Positions 7,632 to 15,656 are shown, counted from the first letter of the stretch. The stretch is 64,000 nt of DNA from Nocardia concava NBRC 100430 (GCF_000308815.1 NZ_BAFX01000205.1:1-64000), one strand, 5' to 3'. Notes: generated from the letters alone by a model not told the origin. Program-made: numbers and translations.

Positions 7632-8573
7632 TCAGCGCCGTTTCAGCAGCATGCCGTCGTCGAACCCGGCCAATTCGTCCCGCGCGGCCGGTGAACCGCG
7701 CAGGTGGGCGTGCAGGAACAAGGTGGTCAGGTGGGCGAATCTGGCACAGGCGTCGGTGTCGCCGAGCCCGTCGAGGAACGCACGCGCGGCGGTGGGGTCG
7801 GCGTCGGCGATCGCGAAGTGATTGGCGCCCGGCACCACCGCCAGCAGATGCTCGCCGTCGGGCAGCGCCTCGGTGAAGGTGCGCTGCACCGGGTCCGGCC
7901 GGTCCTCGCCCTCGCCGTAGCGGTCGGCGCTGCCCTTGATGACGCCGTCCTCGGTGCCGACACCCAGCAGCACCGGACATCGGACCTGGGCGGGAAGCAC
8001 GGTGCCCGGATCCCAGCCGAGCATGGTGGCGACCATGGTGTGCGCGCCCCACGCGAAAACCGCGCGCACGGAAGGGAAGTAGCGCGCCGACTGCAACACC
8101 ACGGTGCCGCCCGCCGAGTGCCCGCCCAGCGCGACGCGGTCGAGATCCAGTGCGCCGCGCAAGGGTTCGGTCTCGTTGAGCTCGGCCAGGCCCGTGAGAA
8201 TGGCGGGAATGCTCGGGCAGGTGGGCCGGGTGCCGTAGGCGTCGGGGCGCGCGGCCGCCAGATCCACGCCGGGCGTGAGGCCGCGCTGCCCGCCGAACAA
8301 CTCGGCCACCCGATCGAAAGTGACCACCACGAAACCGGATTCGGCGATGGCGGTGGCGAAGCGGCGATAGGAGTCCTGGCCGACATTGACCCCGGACAGG
8401 AACACCACCACCGGGTACGGTGCGCCGGCCTGATCGGGCGCGAACACGCCGGTGAGTCGTTCGGCGTCGTCGCCGGTGGCGACGGCCGGGTAGTAGATCT
8501 TCAGATGGGCGGTGTCGAACGGCGCGTCGCCGTCGGTGCGGACCGACCACCACAGGGAACGGATCAGGGTCAT
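7632..8573 (-). CDS. Alpha/beta hydrolase, chlorophyllase / dienelactone-hydrolase-like
   Basis: A 313-residue cytoplasmic protein without a signal peptide. The fold begins at residues 53-65 (YPVVVFLSGVNVG). The nucleophile elbow is GGHSAGGTVV with Ser153, the candidate acid is Asp209 in GTEDGV, and the candidate His is His252 in GANHFAI. Plant chlorophyllases have GHSRGG at the elbow, and this protein shares the overall layout, including the long strand after the lid. It sits ten bases before the Rieske gene and three after the RCCR-like gene. Hydrolysis of the phytyl or methyl ester of a chlorophyll derivative is the working idea. A generic esterase or dienelactone hydrolase cannot be excluded. 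Confidence 0.7.
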   Translation of the reverse strand: MTLIRSLWWSVRTDGDAPFDTAHLKIYYPAVATGDDAERLTGVFAPDQAGAPYPVVVFLSGVNVGQDSYRRFATAIAESGFVVVTFDRVAELFGGQRGLTPGVDLAAARPDAYGTRPTCPSIPAILTGLAELNETEPLRGALDLDRVALGGHSAGGTVVLQSARYFPSVRAVFAWGAHTMVATMLGWDPGTVLPAQVRCPVLLGVGTEDGVIKGSADRYGEGEDRPDPVQRTFTEALPDGEHLLAVVPGANHFAIADADPTAARAFLDGLGDTDACARFAHLTTLFLHAHLRGSPAARDELAGFDDGMLLKRR

Positions 8574-8576
8574 CGC

Positions 8577-9386
8577 TCACCCCACCGGCCGCGGCAGCAC
8601 GCGGTCGCCGCCCCACAGGGCGCGCACCAGGCGCTGGGTCAGCTCGGGTCCGAACATGCGCTCGCCCATCACATTCGCCGGATCGCGTTCGGCGATATTG
8701 CGGCGGACCCGCAGATCGCGCGCGGCCAGGTCGGCGCGCTCGGCCTCCGGGACGGTCTCGGCGGCGTCCACCCAGCCCAGCCACTGCTCGACCTTCACGG
8801 TGAGCAGCTCGGCCACGGTGTCGAGATTGGGCCGGGTCGGCGGGAACGAGTAGCAGTAGGCGGTGGGGGACAGGCTGGCTCGGATGAACCCGGTGCGACT
8901 GGTGAACCAGGTGAAGTCAGGGTGGTCCTGTTTGAAGGTCAGCCACGGCGCATCGGCGTCGGCGTAATAGCGGTCGTAGTAGTCGCCGTCGCCGACCAGG
9001 TCGCCGCGCGGCACCCCGTCCACATAGAACCAGCCCTCCGGCCACAGCAGCAGCGCCGACCCCAGATGCGGCACCCGCACCTGCGGACCCAGCCACGCGG
9101 TGAGGTGCATGTTCACGAAACCCGTTGCGGGATCACCGATCCAGGAGTGCACCAGCCAGTCGATCTCCGGGCCGGAATAGGCGGCCAGGCTGCCGGACGG
9201 GCCGCTCTCGGCGCTGCCGTAGGAGTCCAGATCGATGGTCGAGGGGTCGCGCGTGAGCTCGAAGCGTGCCTCGATGCGCGTCTTCAACCGCGCCAGCAAC
9301 TCCTGCCACTCCCGAAAGGTCTCGGTCACATCGGTTCTGGGGTTCTCGTCGACCATCTGCTCGACGTGTTGGAGGGTTTCCTTCAT
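8577..9386 (-). CDS. Red chlorophyll catabolite reductase (RCCR)-like protein
   Basis: A 269-residue protein whose stretches match, from memory, plant RCCR/ACD2: SWIGDPATG (81-89) with SWIHCKIPTG; VPRGDLVGDGDYYDRYYADA with PHRKDLVLNPDYLKEYYQDT; IRASLSPTA (168-176) with VRSAFSPTA; and ARDLRVRRNIAERDP then RMFGPELTQRLVRAL at the C-terminus with RDKSFRRKSIEDD then RMFGEEVSSRVVHAI. RCCR is a ferredoxin-dependent bilin reductase homologue that reduces the C20/C1 bond of the red chlorophyll catabolite after PAO. The start ATG overlaps the nitrilase stop (ATGA). Placed with a PAO-like oxygenase, a role in open-chain tetrapyrrole reduction is likely. This is the strongest single clue to what the operon does. 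Confidence 0.85.
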   Translation of the reverse strand: MKETLQHVEQMVDENPRTDVTETFREWQELLARLKTRIEARFELTRDPSTIDLDSYGSAESGPSGSLAAYSGPEIDWLVHSWIGDPATGFVNMHLTAWLGPQVRVPHLGSALLLWPEGWFYVDGVPRGDLVGDGDYYDRYYADADAPWLTFKQDHPDFTWFTSRTGFIRASLSPTAYCYSFPPTRPNLDTVAELLTVKVEQWLGWVDAAETVPEAERADLAARDLRVRRNIAERDPANVMGERMFGPELTQRLVRALWGGDRVLPRPVG

Positions 9387-11029
9387 GGCAGCTCCGGTTC
9401 GGTTGTCGCGGTCACTGATTCGCGCGTGAGGGCGGCGGTGGCGGCGAGCGGTCGGCCCGCCACCAGATCGGTGCCCCGGGACACGCGGCGATTGCTTGCT
9501 TGCGCCGGGCGGACGGTAGCGATCAGGCGGTCCGCACCCGGCGGCGCGGCGAACACCTCCGGGTGACTGATGACACCGGTGAACGGGCCCTGCCAGGGCG
9601 TCCAGAGGGTGAAATCGGGGCTCAGCGCATAGACGGCCGCGGCGAGCCCACCGGCCGGATCCAGGCCCGCGGCAACGATGTTCACCCGATTCTCGGCCGC
9701 GCGTTCGGGCAGGCCGAGCCGGTGCTCCCAGGGCTCGGCGGGCGCGTGCGCGACGGCCACCACATCGGCGTCGGCGAGCGCGGCCAGCCGGAAGGTCTCC
9801 GGGAACAGCGCGTCGTCGCCGACCACCAGGGCCAGCCGGGCCCACGGCGTCTCGAAGACCTCGAGCCGGGAGCCGAGCTCGGTGAGCCAGGGGTAGCGGC
9901 GGGTGCGATGCAGCTGGGGTTGCCTGCCGCGCACGCCCTCGGCGTTGACGAGCAGTCCGACATGCGCGCCGCCGGACCCCGTGGTCAATACCGCATGCGC
10001 TTGCGAGCCACGCAGCGCCGCGACCACGGCGGTGACCGCCAAGGGTTTCGAGAGGCATTCGGGTACCACGATCAGTTGCGCACCGGCGGCAGCCGTTTCG
10101 GCGATGAGATCGATATCGGGCAGCGTCACGGCGACCCGCTGGGTCTCCGCGGCCGTGGTGGTGCGCGCGCTGTTCGTCGCGGTCAGCAGCGGGGCGTAGA
10201 CCCGGGGGCGGCGCGCGGCGAGCAGATCGGTGCCGTCGGGCCGGTGCTTGTCGTCGGCACGGCGAATATCGACGTCCGCCACCACCAGGGCCTCGCCGGT
10301 CGGAGCGGCCTTGGCCACGGTGGTGCCGTCCGGGGCCACGATCTGGCTCTCGCCCGCACCGTGCAGCCGATCGGCGGGCACGCCGAGTTTCGCGGCGATG
10401 GCGGGCAATTGGTCTTCCGGCAGCAGCGGGCCCACCTTGTTGGCGGCGATCACCCACACCTTGTTCTCTGCCGCGCGCACCGGAATGTGCAGGCTCGCTT
10501 CGTCGGTGGCGAAGGAGTTGAGGCTGTTGAGCAGCAGTTGCGCACCGCGCACCGCCAGCGAGCGCGGCACCTCGCAGATCACGCCCTCCATGCACGCGTA
10601 CAGGCCGAGGCGGCCAAGCGGGGTGTCGACGACCTCGGAATCGGTGTCGCCACGGTCGAGATAGTCGTTCTCCGCGCCCATGAGGATTTGCTTGTCGGAT
10701 TCACCGAGCAGGCTGCCGTCGGGCCCGTAGAGCAGGCTGGTCGCGGTGGTGCGGCCAGCGGCGCGGGCCAGGGTGACGCCGATCTTGAGATACAGGCGGT
10801 GCCGGGCGGCGCGCTCGGCGACGGCGATGAGGAAGGAATCCCCCAACCGGCAGGCCATTCGGCGCGCGTGAGACCGGTCGGTGTACCACGATAGGTGGTT
10901 ACAGAACTCGGGCAGCACCAGCAGTTCGGCCCCGTCCGCCGCGGCGGCGTCGATCATGCGCAGGCAGGTCTCGAGGTTGACCGCGACATCGGTGCCGGCG
11001 GCGAGCTGGGCGGCGGCGACTCGCGTCAT
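9383..11029 (-). CDS. Tandem nitrilase-superfamily protein with a degenerate second domain
   Basis: A 548-residue protein made of two carbon-nitrogen hydrolase domains. The first has a full catalytic triad: Glu41 (VLPEFCN), Lys113 (SDKQILMGAEND) and Cys146 (LYACMEG). The second keeps the Glu (VVPECLSKP) but reads RRYPW in place of the Lys motif and VVGDDALFPE where the nucleophile Cys should be, so it is probably structural. Nitrilases act on nitriles or amides. It is the first gene of the nine-gene operon and follows an operator at 11055-11071. A role in amide or lactam cleavage of a pyrrole-derived fragment is inferred. Start ATG 11029 was chosen over upstream codons because the nitrilase fold begins there. 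Confidence 0.8.
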   Translation of the reverse strand: MTRVAAAQLAAGTDVAVNLETCLRMIDAAAADGAELLVLPEFCNHLSWYTDRSHARRMACRLGDSFLIAVAERAARHRLYLKIGVTLARAAGRTTATSLLYGPDGSLLGESDKQILMGAENDYLDRGDTDSEVVDTPLGRLGLYACMEGVICEVPRSLAVRGAQLLLNSLNSFATDEASLHIPVRAAENKVWVIAANKVGPLLPEDQLPAIAAKLGVPADRLHGAGESQIVAPDGTTVAKAAPTGEALVVADVDIRRADDKHRPDGTDLLAARRPRVYAPLLTATNSARTTTAAETQRVAVTLPDIDLIAETAAAGAQLIVVPECLSKPLAVTAVVAALRGSQAHAVLTTGSGGAHVGLLVNAEGVRGRQPQLHRTRRYPWLTELGSRLEVFETPWARLALVVGDDALFPETFRLAALADADVVAVAHAPAEPWEHRLGLPERAAENRVNIVAAGLDPAGGLAAAVYALSPDFTLWTPWQGPFTGVISHPEVFAAPPGADRLIATVRPAQASNRRVSRGTDLVAGRPLAATAALTRESVTATTEPELP

Positions 11030-11054
11030 GAACGCGCACCTCCTGATCCACAGT

Positions 11055-11071
11055 GTTTCGGAGATCGAAAC
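11055..11071. promoter_or_regulatory. Candidate IclR operator A (GTTTC-N7-GAAAC)
   Basis: GTTTC at 11055-11059 and GAAAC at 11067-11071. The symmetry extends to CAGTGTTTCG / CGAAACACTG (11051-11075), the most perfect copy in the window. It lies 26 bases upstream of the nitrilase start, so it probably governs the RCCR/PAO-like operon. Confidence 0.7.
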
Positions 11072-11240
11072 ACTGTTTCCGATTCTGTACCGGTCTCCGG
11101 AATCTGTCCAGTGGACGGGCGAAGATTTCCCGCGGCGGTCCGGCGGCATTCCAAAAGCGCCTGTTTCCAGGCGGTTACGTGCGAATTCGCGCTTGACACC
11201 CATGGTCGGCGACGGTTCAATATGGCAACTGCGAAACCGC

Positions 11241-11257
11241 GTTTCGGTGTGCGAAAC
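11241..11257. promoter_or_regulatory. Candidate IclR operator B (GTTTC-N7-GAAAC)
   Basis: GTTTC at 11241-11245 and GAAAC at 11253-11257, 21 bases before the start of the membrane-protein gene at 11279. The spacing is identical to operator A, so both divergent operons appear to be under the same regulator. Confidence 0.65.
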
Positions 11258-11278
11258 GGGTGTTTGGAGGTGAGGCGA

Positions 11279-12346
11279 GTGGGACCACTGCTCCTGCTGA
11301 TCGCCACCGCGGCGGCCGGACCCGCCGCCGGAATCGAGATCGCGCTGCTGTGCAAACCGCTCGGCGGGGCCACCGGCCTGCCGGGCGCGGTCGTCGGCTA
11401 CATCGGGCTCACCGCGCTGGCGCTCGGCTGCGCGGCGATCCCGCCCGCTCGCCGGTGGCGGCTGCTGTCATCCGGCCGGCGCATCGGGATCACGGCACTG
11501 GTCGCGGGTGCGGGAATGCTTGCCGCCGGGCTGATTTCGACCGTATGGGGCCTCACCGTCGGCGTCCTCGCGACCGGGCTGGCGGCCGGGCCACTGCTGG
11601 CGGCCGCGCTGGCCGAGGCGAGCGTGCGTGGATTCCACACGGCCATGTCCGCGGGCGCTCTCGCCGGGGCACTCGAAGCGGCGGAGTTCTTCGAACGACC
11701 GGGTATCGCATTGGCCCTCGCGGGCGGCATCGCCGCAGCGGCGGGATCGGTTGCGGCGGTGCTGAATCCGGTGCCGACCGCAGGTTTCGATGGCGGTCTG
11801 CGGGCCGGTGCGCGGAGCCTGCGCTGGGCGTTGATCCACTACGGCGCAATCGGTTTCGTGGCGGGAGGCGCGGTGCTTCCCGCCCTGCACCTGCTGCTTT
11901 TCCGGTGGAGTGTGCTCGATGTCGATCAACCCGCGCACCTCGCCGTCGCCATGACCGCGGCCCTGGTCGTCGCGCTGCTGGGCGACAAGCTGATCACCGC
12001 ACCGGCCGCGTGGTTGATTCTCGCGGCGGGCGGTCTCGTGCTCGTCGCCACCGCGCCGAGCGCATGGCAGGCCACAACCGGTCTGACGGTCTCGGTGGCG
12101 TCCGGGGTGGGAGCGATGGCCGTCGCCGATTCGACTGCGCGCCAGTCCATTCCGGATGCCGAGCGGTGGACCTCGGCCGCGGTGACCGGGCTCGCGCTGG
12201 CGCTGGGGGCGGGGTGCGGTCTGGGGGCCGCCGTCGGCGCCGGTCGGGTGTGGGGGACCGGGTCCGCGCTGACGCTGCTCGCCATCCCCGTGCTGGCCGC
12301 CGCATTGACCGCCACCCGGTTCTCGACGCGAGGAGCCACCCGATGA
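11279..12346 (+). CDS. Polytopic membrane protein, transporter-like
   Basis: A 355-residue, very hydrophobic protein with about 10-12 Ala/Gly/Leu-rich membrane segments and almost no large soluble loop. GTG 11279 is preferred because GGAGG lies eight bases upstream; a GTG at 11270 overlaps that site. The size and the GAVVGYIGLTALALGC-type helices resemble a small major-facilitator protein, but no signature motif is present. Its stop overlaps the next start (ATGA). As the first gene of an operon with three secreted neocarzinostatin-fold proteins and a secreted hydrolase, it may import the product released outside, which is inference. Confidence 0.65.
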   Translation: MGPLLLLIATAAAGPAAGIEIALLCKPLGGATGLPGAVVGYIGLTALALGCAAIPPARRWRLLSSGRRIGITALVAGAGMLAAGLISTVWGLTVGVLATGLAAGPLLAAALAEASVRGFHTAMSAGALAGALEAAEFFERPGIALALAGGIAAAAGSVAAVLNPVPTAGFDGGLRAGARSLRWALIHYGAIGFVAGGAVLPALHLLLFRWSVLDVDQPAHLAVAMTAALVVALLGDKLITAPAAWLILAAGGLVLVATAPSAWQATTGLTVSVASGVGAMAVADSTARQSIPDAERWTSAAVTGLALALGAGCGLGAAVGAGRVWGTGSALTLLAIPVLAAALTATRFSTRGATR

Positions 12347-12945
12347 CCCACGCCTGGACGCGCGGCCGTGCCGCGTTCGCCCTCGCCGCCGCCCTGGCCG
12401 CGCCGACCGGTCTCGCCGCGGCCGACCCCGGCGCTTCCGCCGCACTGCACATCAACGCGACCGCGGACCTGGCCGAGGGGCAGCGGATCACCGTGAGCGG
12501 CAGCGGATTTCAACCCGGGCTCGCGGCCGTGGCGGTGGGCCTGTGCAAGCAGGGGTTCACCAACGGCCTGAAGGACTGCGACCTCGACGGCGGGGCCACC
12601 TTCGTCAATATCGACGCCGAGGGCGGTTTCAAGACCCTGACCCTCACGCTGCACGCGCGGTTCAAGGAAATCGACTGCACCCGTCAGCAATGCGTGGTGG
12701 CCGCCGCGCCCCTGCCGGGTACCGAGCCGGCGGCGGTCATCGCGGCCAACTCGGCCGCGGTGGCGATGTCCTTCGCCGGATCACAGCTGACACCGGCGGC
12801 CTCGCCGCCCCCGCTCACCTCCGCGACGGTCGCGTCCACCGATACCCGGGGCCCCTCCACGGCGCTGTGGTCGGTGACCGCGGGACTGCTGGTCATCGTC
12901 GCCGCAATCGCCTTCGCCGATCGGCGCAGGCAGCAAGAAAGGTAA
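12343..12945 (+). CDS. Secreted, membrane-anchored neocarzinostatin-family protein
   Basis: A 200-residue protein: signal peptide (about 1-27, ending LAAADPG), an Ig-like neocarzinostatin domain, a Pro/Ser/Thr linker, and a C-terminal membrane helix followed by DRRRQQER. Two cysteine pairs at the family positions (Cys68/Cys79 and Cys112/Cys117) suggest two disulfides. Neocarzinostatin-type apoproteins bind flat hydrophobic chromophores. No enediyne biosynthesis genes are in the window, so self-protection is unlikely to be its job. Translation is coupled to the upstream membrane protein. It may display a pigment-binding domain on the cell surface; this is a hypothesis. Confidence 0.75.
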   Translation: MTHAWTRGRAAFALAAALAAPTGLAAADPGASAALHINATADLAEGQRITVSGSGFQPGLAAVAVGLCKQGFTNGLKDCDLDGGATFVNIDAEGGFKTLTLTLHARFKEIDCTRQQCVVAAAPLPGTEPAAVIAANSAAVAMSFAGSQLTPAASPPPLTSATVASTDTRGPSTALWSVTAGLLVIVAAIAFADRRRQQER

Positions 12946-12954
12946 GGAAACACC

Positions 12955-13365
12955 ATGTTTCGATACGGAACTCGACTGGGCGCCGTGCTCACCGGCCTGA
13001 CCGCCCTGGCCATGTTCGGCGGCGCGACCAGCGCACAGGCGGCCTCGGTGGACGTGAGCCAGGCGTGGGGCGTCTCGGCCGGGCAGACCATCGGCGTCTC
13101 GGTGAGCGGGCTCCCGCCGAACCTGGCATCGGTGGCGGTCGGCCAGTGCAAGGCGCAGATCTCCGGGCCGTCGGACTGCAACCTCGGCGGCTCGCTGCTG
13201 GGAACCGCTGACGCGCAGGGCAATTGGTCCGGCGGCGGCATCACGCTGGTGGCGTCGATCGGCGGCGTGGACTGTACCGCGGCGGCGGGTGCGTGCACGA
13301 TCTCCGTGACCAGCCTGACCGATCCCAACAACATCCTGGCCTCGGTGCCGCTCAGCTTCGGGTGA
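12955..13365 (+). CDS. Secreted neocarzinostatin-family protein (soluble)
   Basis: A 136-residue protein with a signal peptide ending at TSAQAAS (about residue 30) and a neocarzinostatin domain carrying Cys65/Cys75 and Cys107/Cys114. Unlike its two neighbours it has no C-terminal membrane helix and ends in VPLSFG, so it should be released or held in the wall. AAGGA precedes the ATG. It is the middle of three tandem family members, nine bases after the first, and could act as a free ligand carrier between the anchored forms. Confidence 0.8.
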   Translation: MFRYGTRLGAVLTGLTALAMFGGATSAQAASVDVSQAWGVSAGQTIGVSVSGLPPNLASVAVGQCKAQISGPSDCNLGGSLLGTADAQGNWSGGGITLVASIGGVDCTAAAGACTISVTSLTDPNNILASVPLSFG

Positions 13366-13372
13366 GGACACC

Positions 13373-13945
13373 ATGAGACACGACATCCTCCGGGGTGTGG
13401 TGGGCGCGGCGGTCACGGCCGCCGCGCTGCTCGCCACCGCGCCCTCCGCCGGCGCCGCACCCGCACTGCACCCGACACCCGGCGGGGAGGTGAGCGTCGG
13501 CGAGGTGATCACCATCGCCCTCGACGGCCTGCCCGCCAATCTGCCCAATGTGGCCATCGGCCAATGCAAACCGGCCATCGCCGCCGCGTCCGACTGCCAG
13601 CTGGATCGCTCCCTGCTCGGCAACGCCGACGCGCAGGGCGTGTGGCAACCCGGCCAACGCGGCCGCACCATCGTGCTGACCGCCTCGGTCGGCGGCGTCG
13701 ACTGCACCTCCGCACCCGGCGCGTGCACCCTCGCCGTCACCAGCCTCACCAACCCGACCGCGATCCTCACCTCCGTCCCGCTCACCTTCGGGACCGCCCC
13801 GACCGCGAAACCGGCTGCCCAGCAATCGGACTCGCGCGACTCCCACGTCGGCGAGATCATCGCCGGAGTCGTCGTGGTCATCCTGCTCGCGGCCGCCCTG
13901 ACGTATCTGCTGCTGCGGCAACGCAAGTCATCCACATCTCGATGA
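13373..13945 (+). CDS. Secreted, membrane-anchored neocarzinostatin-family protein
   Basis: A 190-residue protein: signal peptide (about 1-29, ending SAGAAP), a neocarzinostatin domain with Cys65/Cys75 and a later DCTSAPGACT pair, a linker (residues 140-157), and a C-terminal membrane helix (GEIIAGVVVVILLAAALTYL) with a basic tail. It is close to the second copy throughout its domain (LPxNLxxVAxGQCK, then LTxPTxILxSVPLxFG), pointing to recent tandem duplication. The start follows the previous stop by seven bases with GAGG upstream. Chromophore binding is known for the family; the ligand here is unknown. Confidence 0.8.
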   Translation: MRHDILRGVVGAAVTAAALLATAPSAGAAPALHPTPGGEVSVGEVITIALDGLPANLPNVAIGQCKPAIAAASDCQLDRSLLGNADAQGVWQPGQRGRTIVLTASVGGVDCTSAPGACTLAVTSLTNPTAILTSVPLTFGTAPTAKPAAQQSDSRDSHVGEIIAGVVVVILLAAALTYLLLRQRKSSTSR

Positions 13946-13961
13946 GGAACAGGAAAGTCCC

Positions 13962-14936
13962 TTGAACATTCGACGCCTGATGGCGGTCGCGGCCTCCGCC
14001 GTGGTCGCCCTCGCCGCCTACACCGGCTCAGATACACCGATGGCGAACGCCGACAGTGCCGTCGGCTTCGTCGCGAACACCGTCGACATCCGCTGCGCCT
14101 TCACCACGTTGCATCAGAGCAGCAACTGGTACTTCCCGACCGGAACGCCCAAGGCGCTGGTCTGGTTGCAGCACGGTTTCGCCAGCTCCAACGACTCGGT
14201 CGCCGACACCGCCCGCAAGTTCGCCGCGCAGGGCTTCCTGGTCTTCGCGCCGACCCTGCCGACCGCCAACCTCTTCGGCTGCACCCTCGAAAACCTCGGC
14301 AACAACACCGATTTCCTGCACAATGTGGCGGACCTGTTCGGCAAGTCGAACGACCTCGGCGACAAGCTCGGCCGGAGTTTCACCGACGCGCGGGCCAAAG
14401 CGGGTCGCACCGACGTGACGCTGCCGACCGCGTGGGTCTTCGCGGGGCACTCCGCGGGCGGTGAGGCCGTGCCGTACGTGACCCAGGCGCTGCGCGCGGA
14501 CTATCCGGGCGCCTTCGCCAACCTGCGCGGTGAAATCCTCTACGACCCGGTGAAGAGCTTCATCGGCAGCAACCTGAGCAGCGCGCTCAACCACCTCGAC
14601 AACACCACCCTGCCGATCCTGGCCGTCACCGCGCCGCCCTACACCTGCAATCGCGACGGCGCCGGCACCCAGGTTTTGATCGATCAGCTGCACCGGCCGT
14701 TCCTCGGCGTGCGCCTCACCTCCGGCGCGCACATCGACGTCGAGGGCGCGAGCGCGCCGACACCGGACAAGGTGGCCTGCGGCACCCCGCAGGCCAAGAA
14801 CATCGATGCCCTGCAACATCTTTCGATCGGCTGGGCCGGTGATTTCGTGAGCGGAGCCAAGACCGCCGACCTCTATCCCGGCGGCGGCTACTACCAGTCA
14901 CTGGTCTCGGCGGGCACGATCACGACCCTGCCCTGA
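13962..14936 (+). CDS. Secreted alpha/beta hydrolase (esterase), paralogue of 2342-3325
   Basis: A 324-residue protein starting at TTG 13962 with AGGAAAG upstream. The signal peptide ends near MANADS (residue 32). The oxyanion turn is LQHGFASS (69-76), the nucleophile elbow FAGHSAGGEAV (Ser164), and a late GAHIDVEG may carry the catalytic His. Cysteines in FGCTLE and later ACGTPQ may form disulfides. It closes the five-gene operon behind operator B, while its paralogue closes the RCCR/PAO-like operon. Two related secreted esterases in one regulon suggest extracellular ester cleavage before uptake. Confidence 0.8.
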   Translation: MNIRRLMAVAASAVVALAAYTGSDTPMANADSAVGFVANTVDIRCAFTTLHQSSNWYFPTGTPKALVWLQHGFASSNDSVADTARKFAAQGFLVFAPTLPTANLFGCTLENLGNNTDFLHNVADLFGKSNDLGDKLGRSFTDARAKAGRTDVTLPTAWVFAGHSAGGEAVPYVTQALRADYPGAFANLRGEILYDPVKSFIGSNLSSALNHLDNTTLPILAVTAPPYTCNRDGAGTQVLIDQLHRPFLGVRLTSGAHIDVEGASAPTPDKVACGTPQAKNIDALQHLSIGWAGDFVSGAKTADLYPGGGYYQSLVSAGTITTLP

Positions 14937-14946
14937 GACAGGAGAA

Positions 14947-14992
14947 CGCCGGGCGGGCCCGCGAGCCCGCTGCTGTGCGGGCCCACCCGGCG
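14947..14992 (+). terminator. Strong hairpin after the neocarzinostatin-fold operon
   Basis: CGCCGGGCGGGCCCG (14947-14961) pairs with CGGGCCCACCCGGCG (14978-14992) with one mismatch across 15 base pairs. It starts ten bases after the hydrolase stop. There is no T-run, as is usual in this base composition. Confidence 0.75.
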
Positions 14993-15236
14993 TAGAAGGG
15001 ATCCGAACCTCATGACTTCATGGTTTCAGCGGCTTCGCGCCGAGCCGGGCGTGGTGTCCGGGCCGTCATCGCCATGTGCATGGCCGGGCACTGCCCGCGG
15101 TGACGCTCGCGGGCGTTACGGTGCCGAGAAGCAGGCTCGCGGATCGGACACGTCCGGCGCCGTGCGCGGGAGTCGCTGTGCTGCTGTTCTTTCGATAGGC
15201 ATCACCTCGCTTGTTCGCATCCGTTCGGGGGGTGGG
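14993..15236. other. Spacer between convergent units, no gene seen
   Basis: About 240 bases between the hairpin and the hsp20 stop. The open frames here have no family resemblance and no convincing ribosome site. I see no clear RNA or repeat. Confidence 0.5.
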
Positions 15237-15656
15237 TCAGGCGTTGATGGCCTGGCGGTCGTCGGAGCGGGAGATCTCGATCTTGCGGGGCTTGGCCTGC
15301 TCCGCGATCGGGACCCGTAGCCGCAGCACTCCGTCGCGGTAGTCGGCGCGGATCGCGTCGGTGTCGAGGTTCTCACCCAGGAACAGCTGGCGGGAGAACA
15401 CACCGCGGGTGCGTTCCGCGGCGATCATCGACCGGTCCTGATCCAATTCCGGGCGTGCGGCTTTCACGGTGACCACATTGCGTTCGACGTCCAGGTCCAG
15501 CGAATCCGGGTCGATGCCCGGCAGGTCGAATTCCACGAAGAACTCGTCGCCGTCGCGCCAGGCGTCCATCGGCATCACGGCCGGGCGGGCCGGTGTGCCG
15601 AACACCTGCTGAGTCAAACGATCCAGGTCACGGAAAGGATCGGTGCGCATCAGCAT
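15237..15656 (-). CDS. hsp20: Small heat shock protein, Hsp20/alpha-crystallin family
   Basis: A 139-residue small heat shock protein resembling mycobacterial 18-kDa and 16-kDa antigens. ATG 15656 has GGAGG eight bases upstream. The alpha-crystallin domain spans about residues 35-130: it opens with EFFVEFDLPGIDPDSLDL, contains RGVFSRQLFLGENLD and ends with the DGVLRLRVPIAE strand before a short tail. It forms oligomers that hold unfolding proteins. A CIRCE element upstream (15733-15759) indicates HrcA control. It interrupts the catabolic locus and is probably unrelated to it. Confidence 0.9.
   Translation of the reverse strand: MLMRTDPFRDLDRLTQQVFGTPARPAVMPMDAWRDGDEFFVEFDLPGIDPDSLDLDVERNVVTVKAARPELDQDRSMIAAERTRGVFSRQLFLGENLDTDAIRADYRDGVLRLRVPIAEQAKPRKIEISRSDDRQAINA

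Noticed and set aside
12343..13945. Enediyne self-resistance cluster
   Set aside because: The neocarzinostatin-fold proteins suggested it, but no enediyne polyketide synthase, cassette gene or resistance transporter is present in the window.
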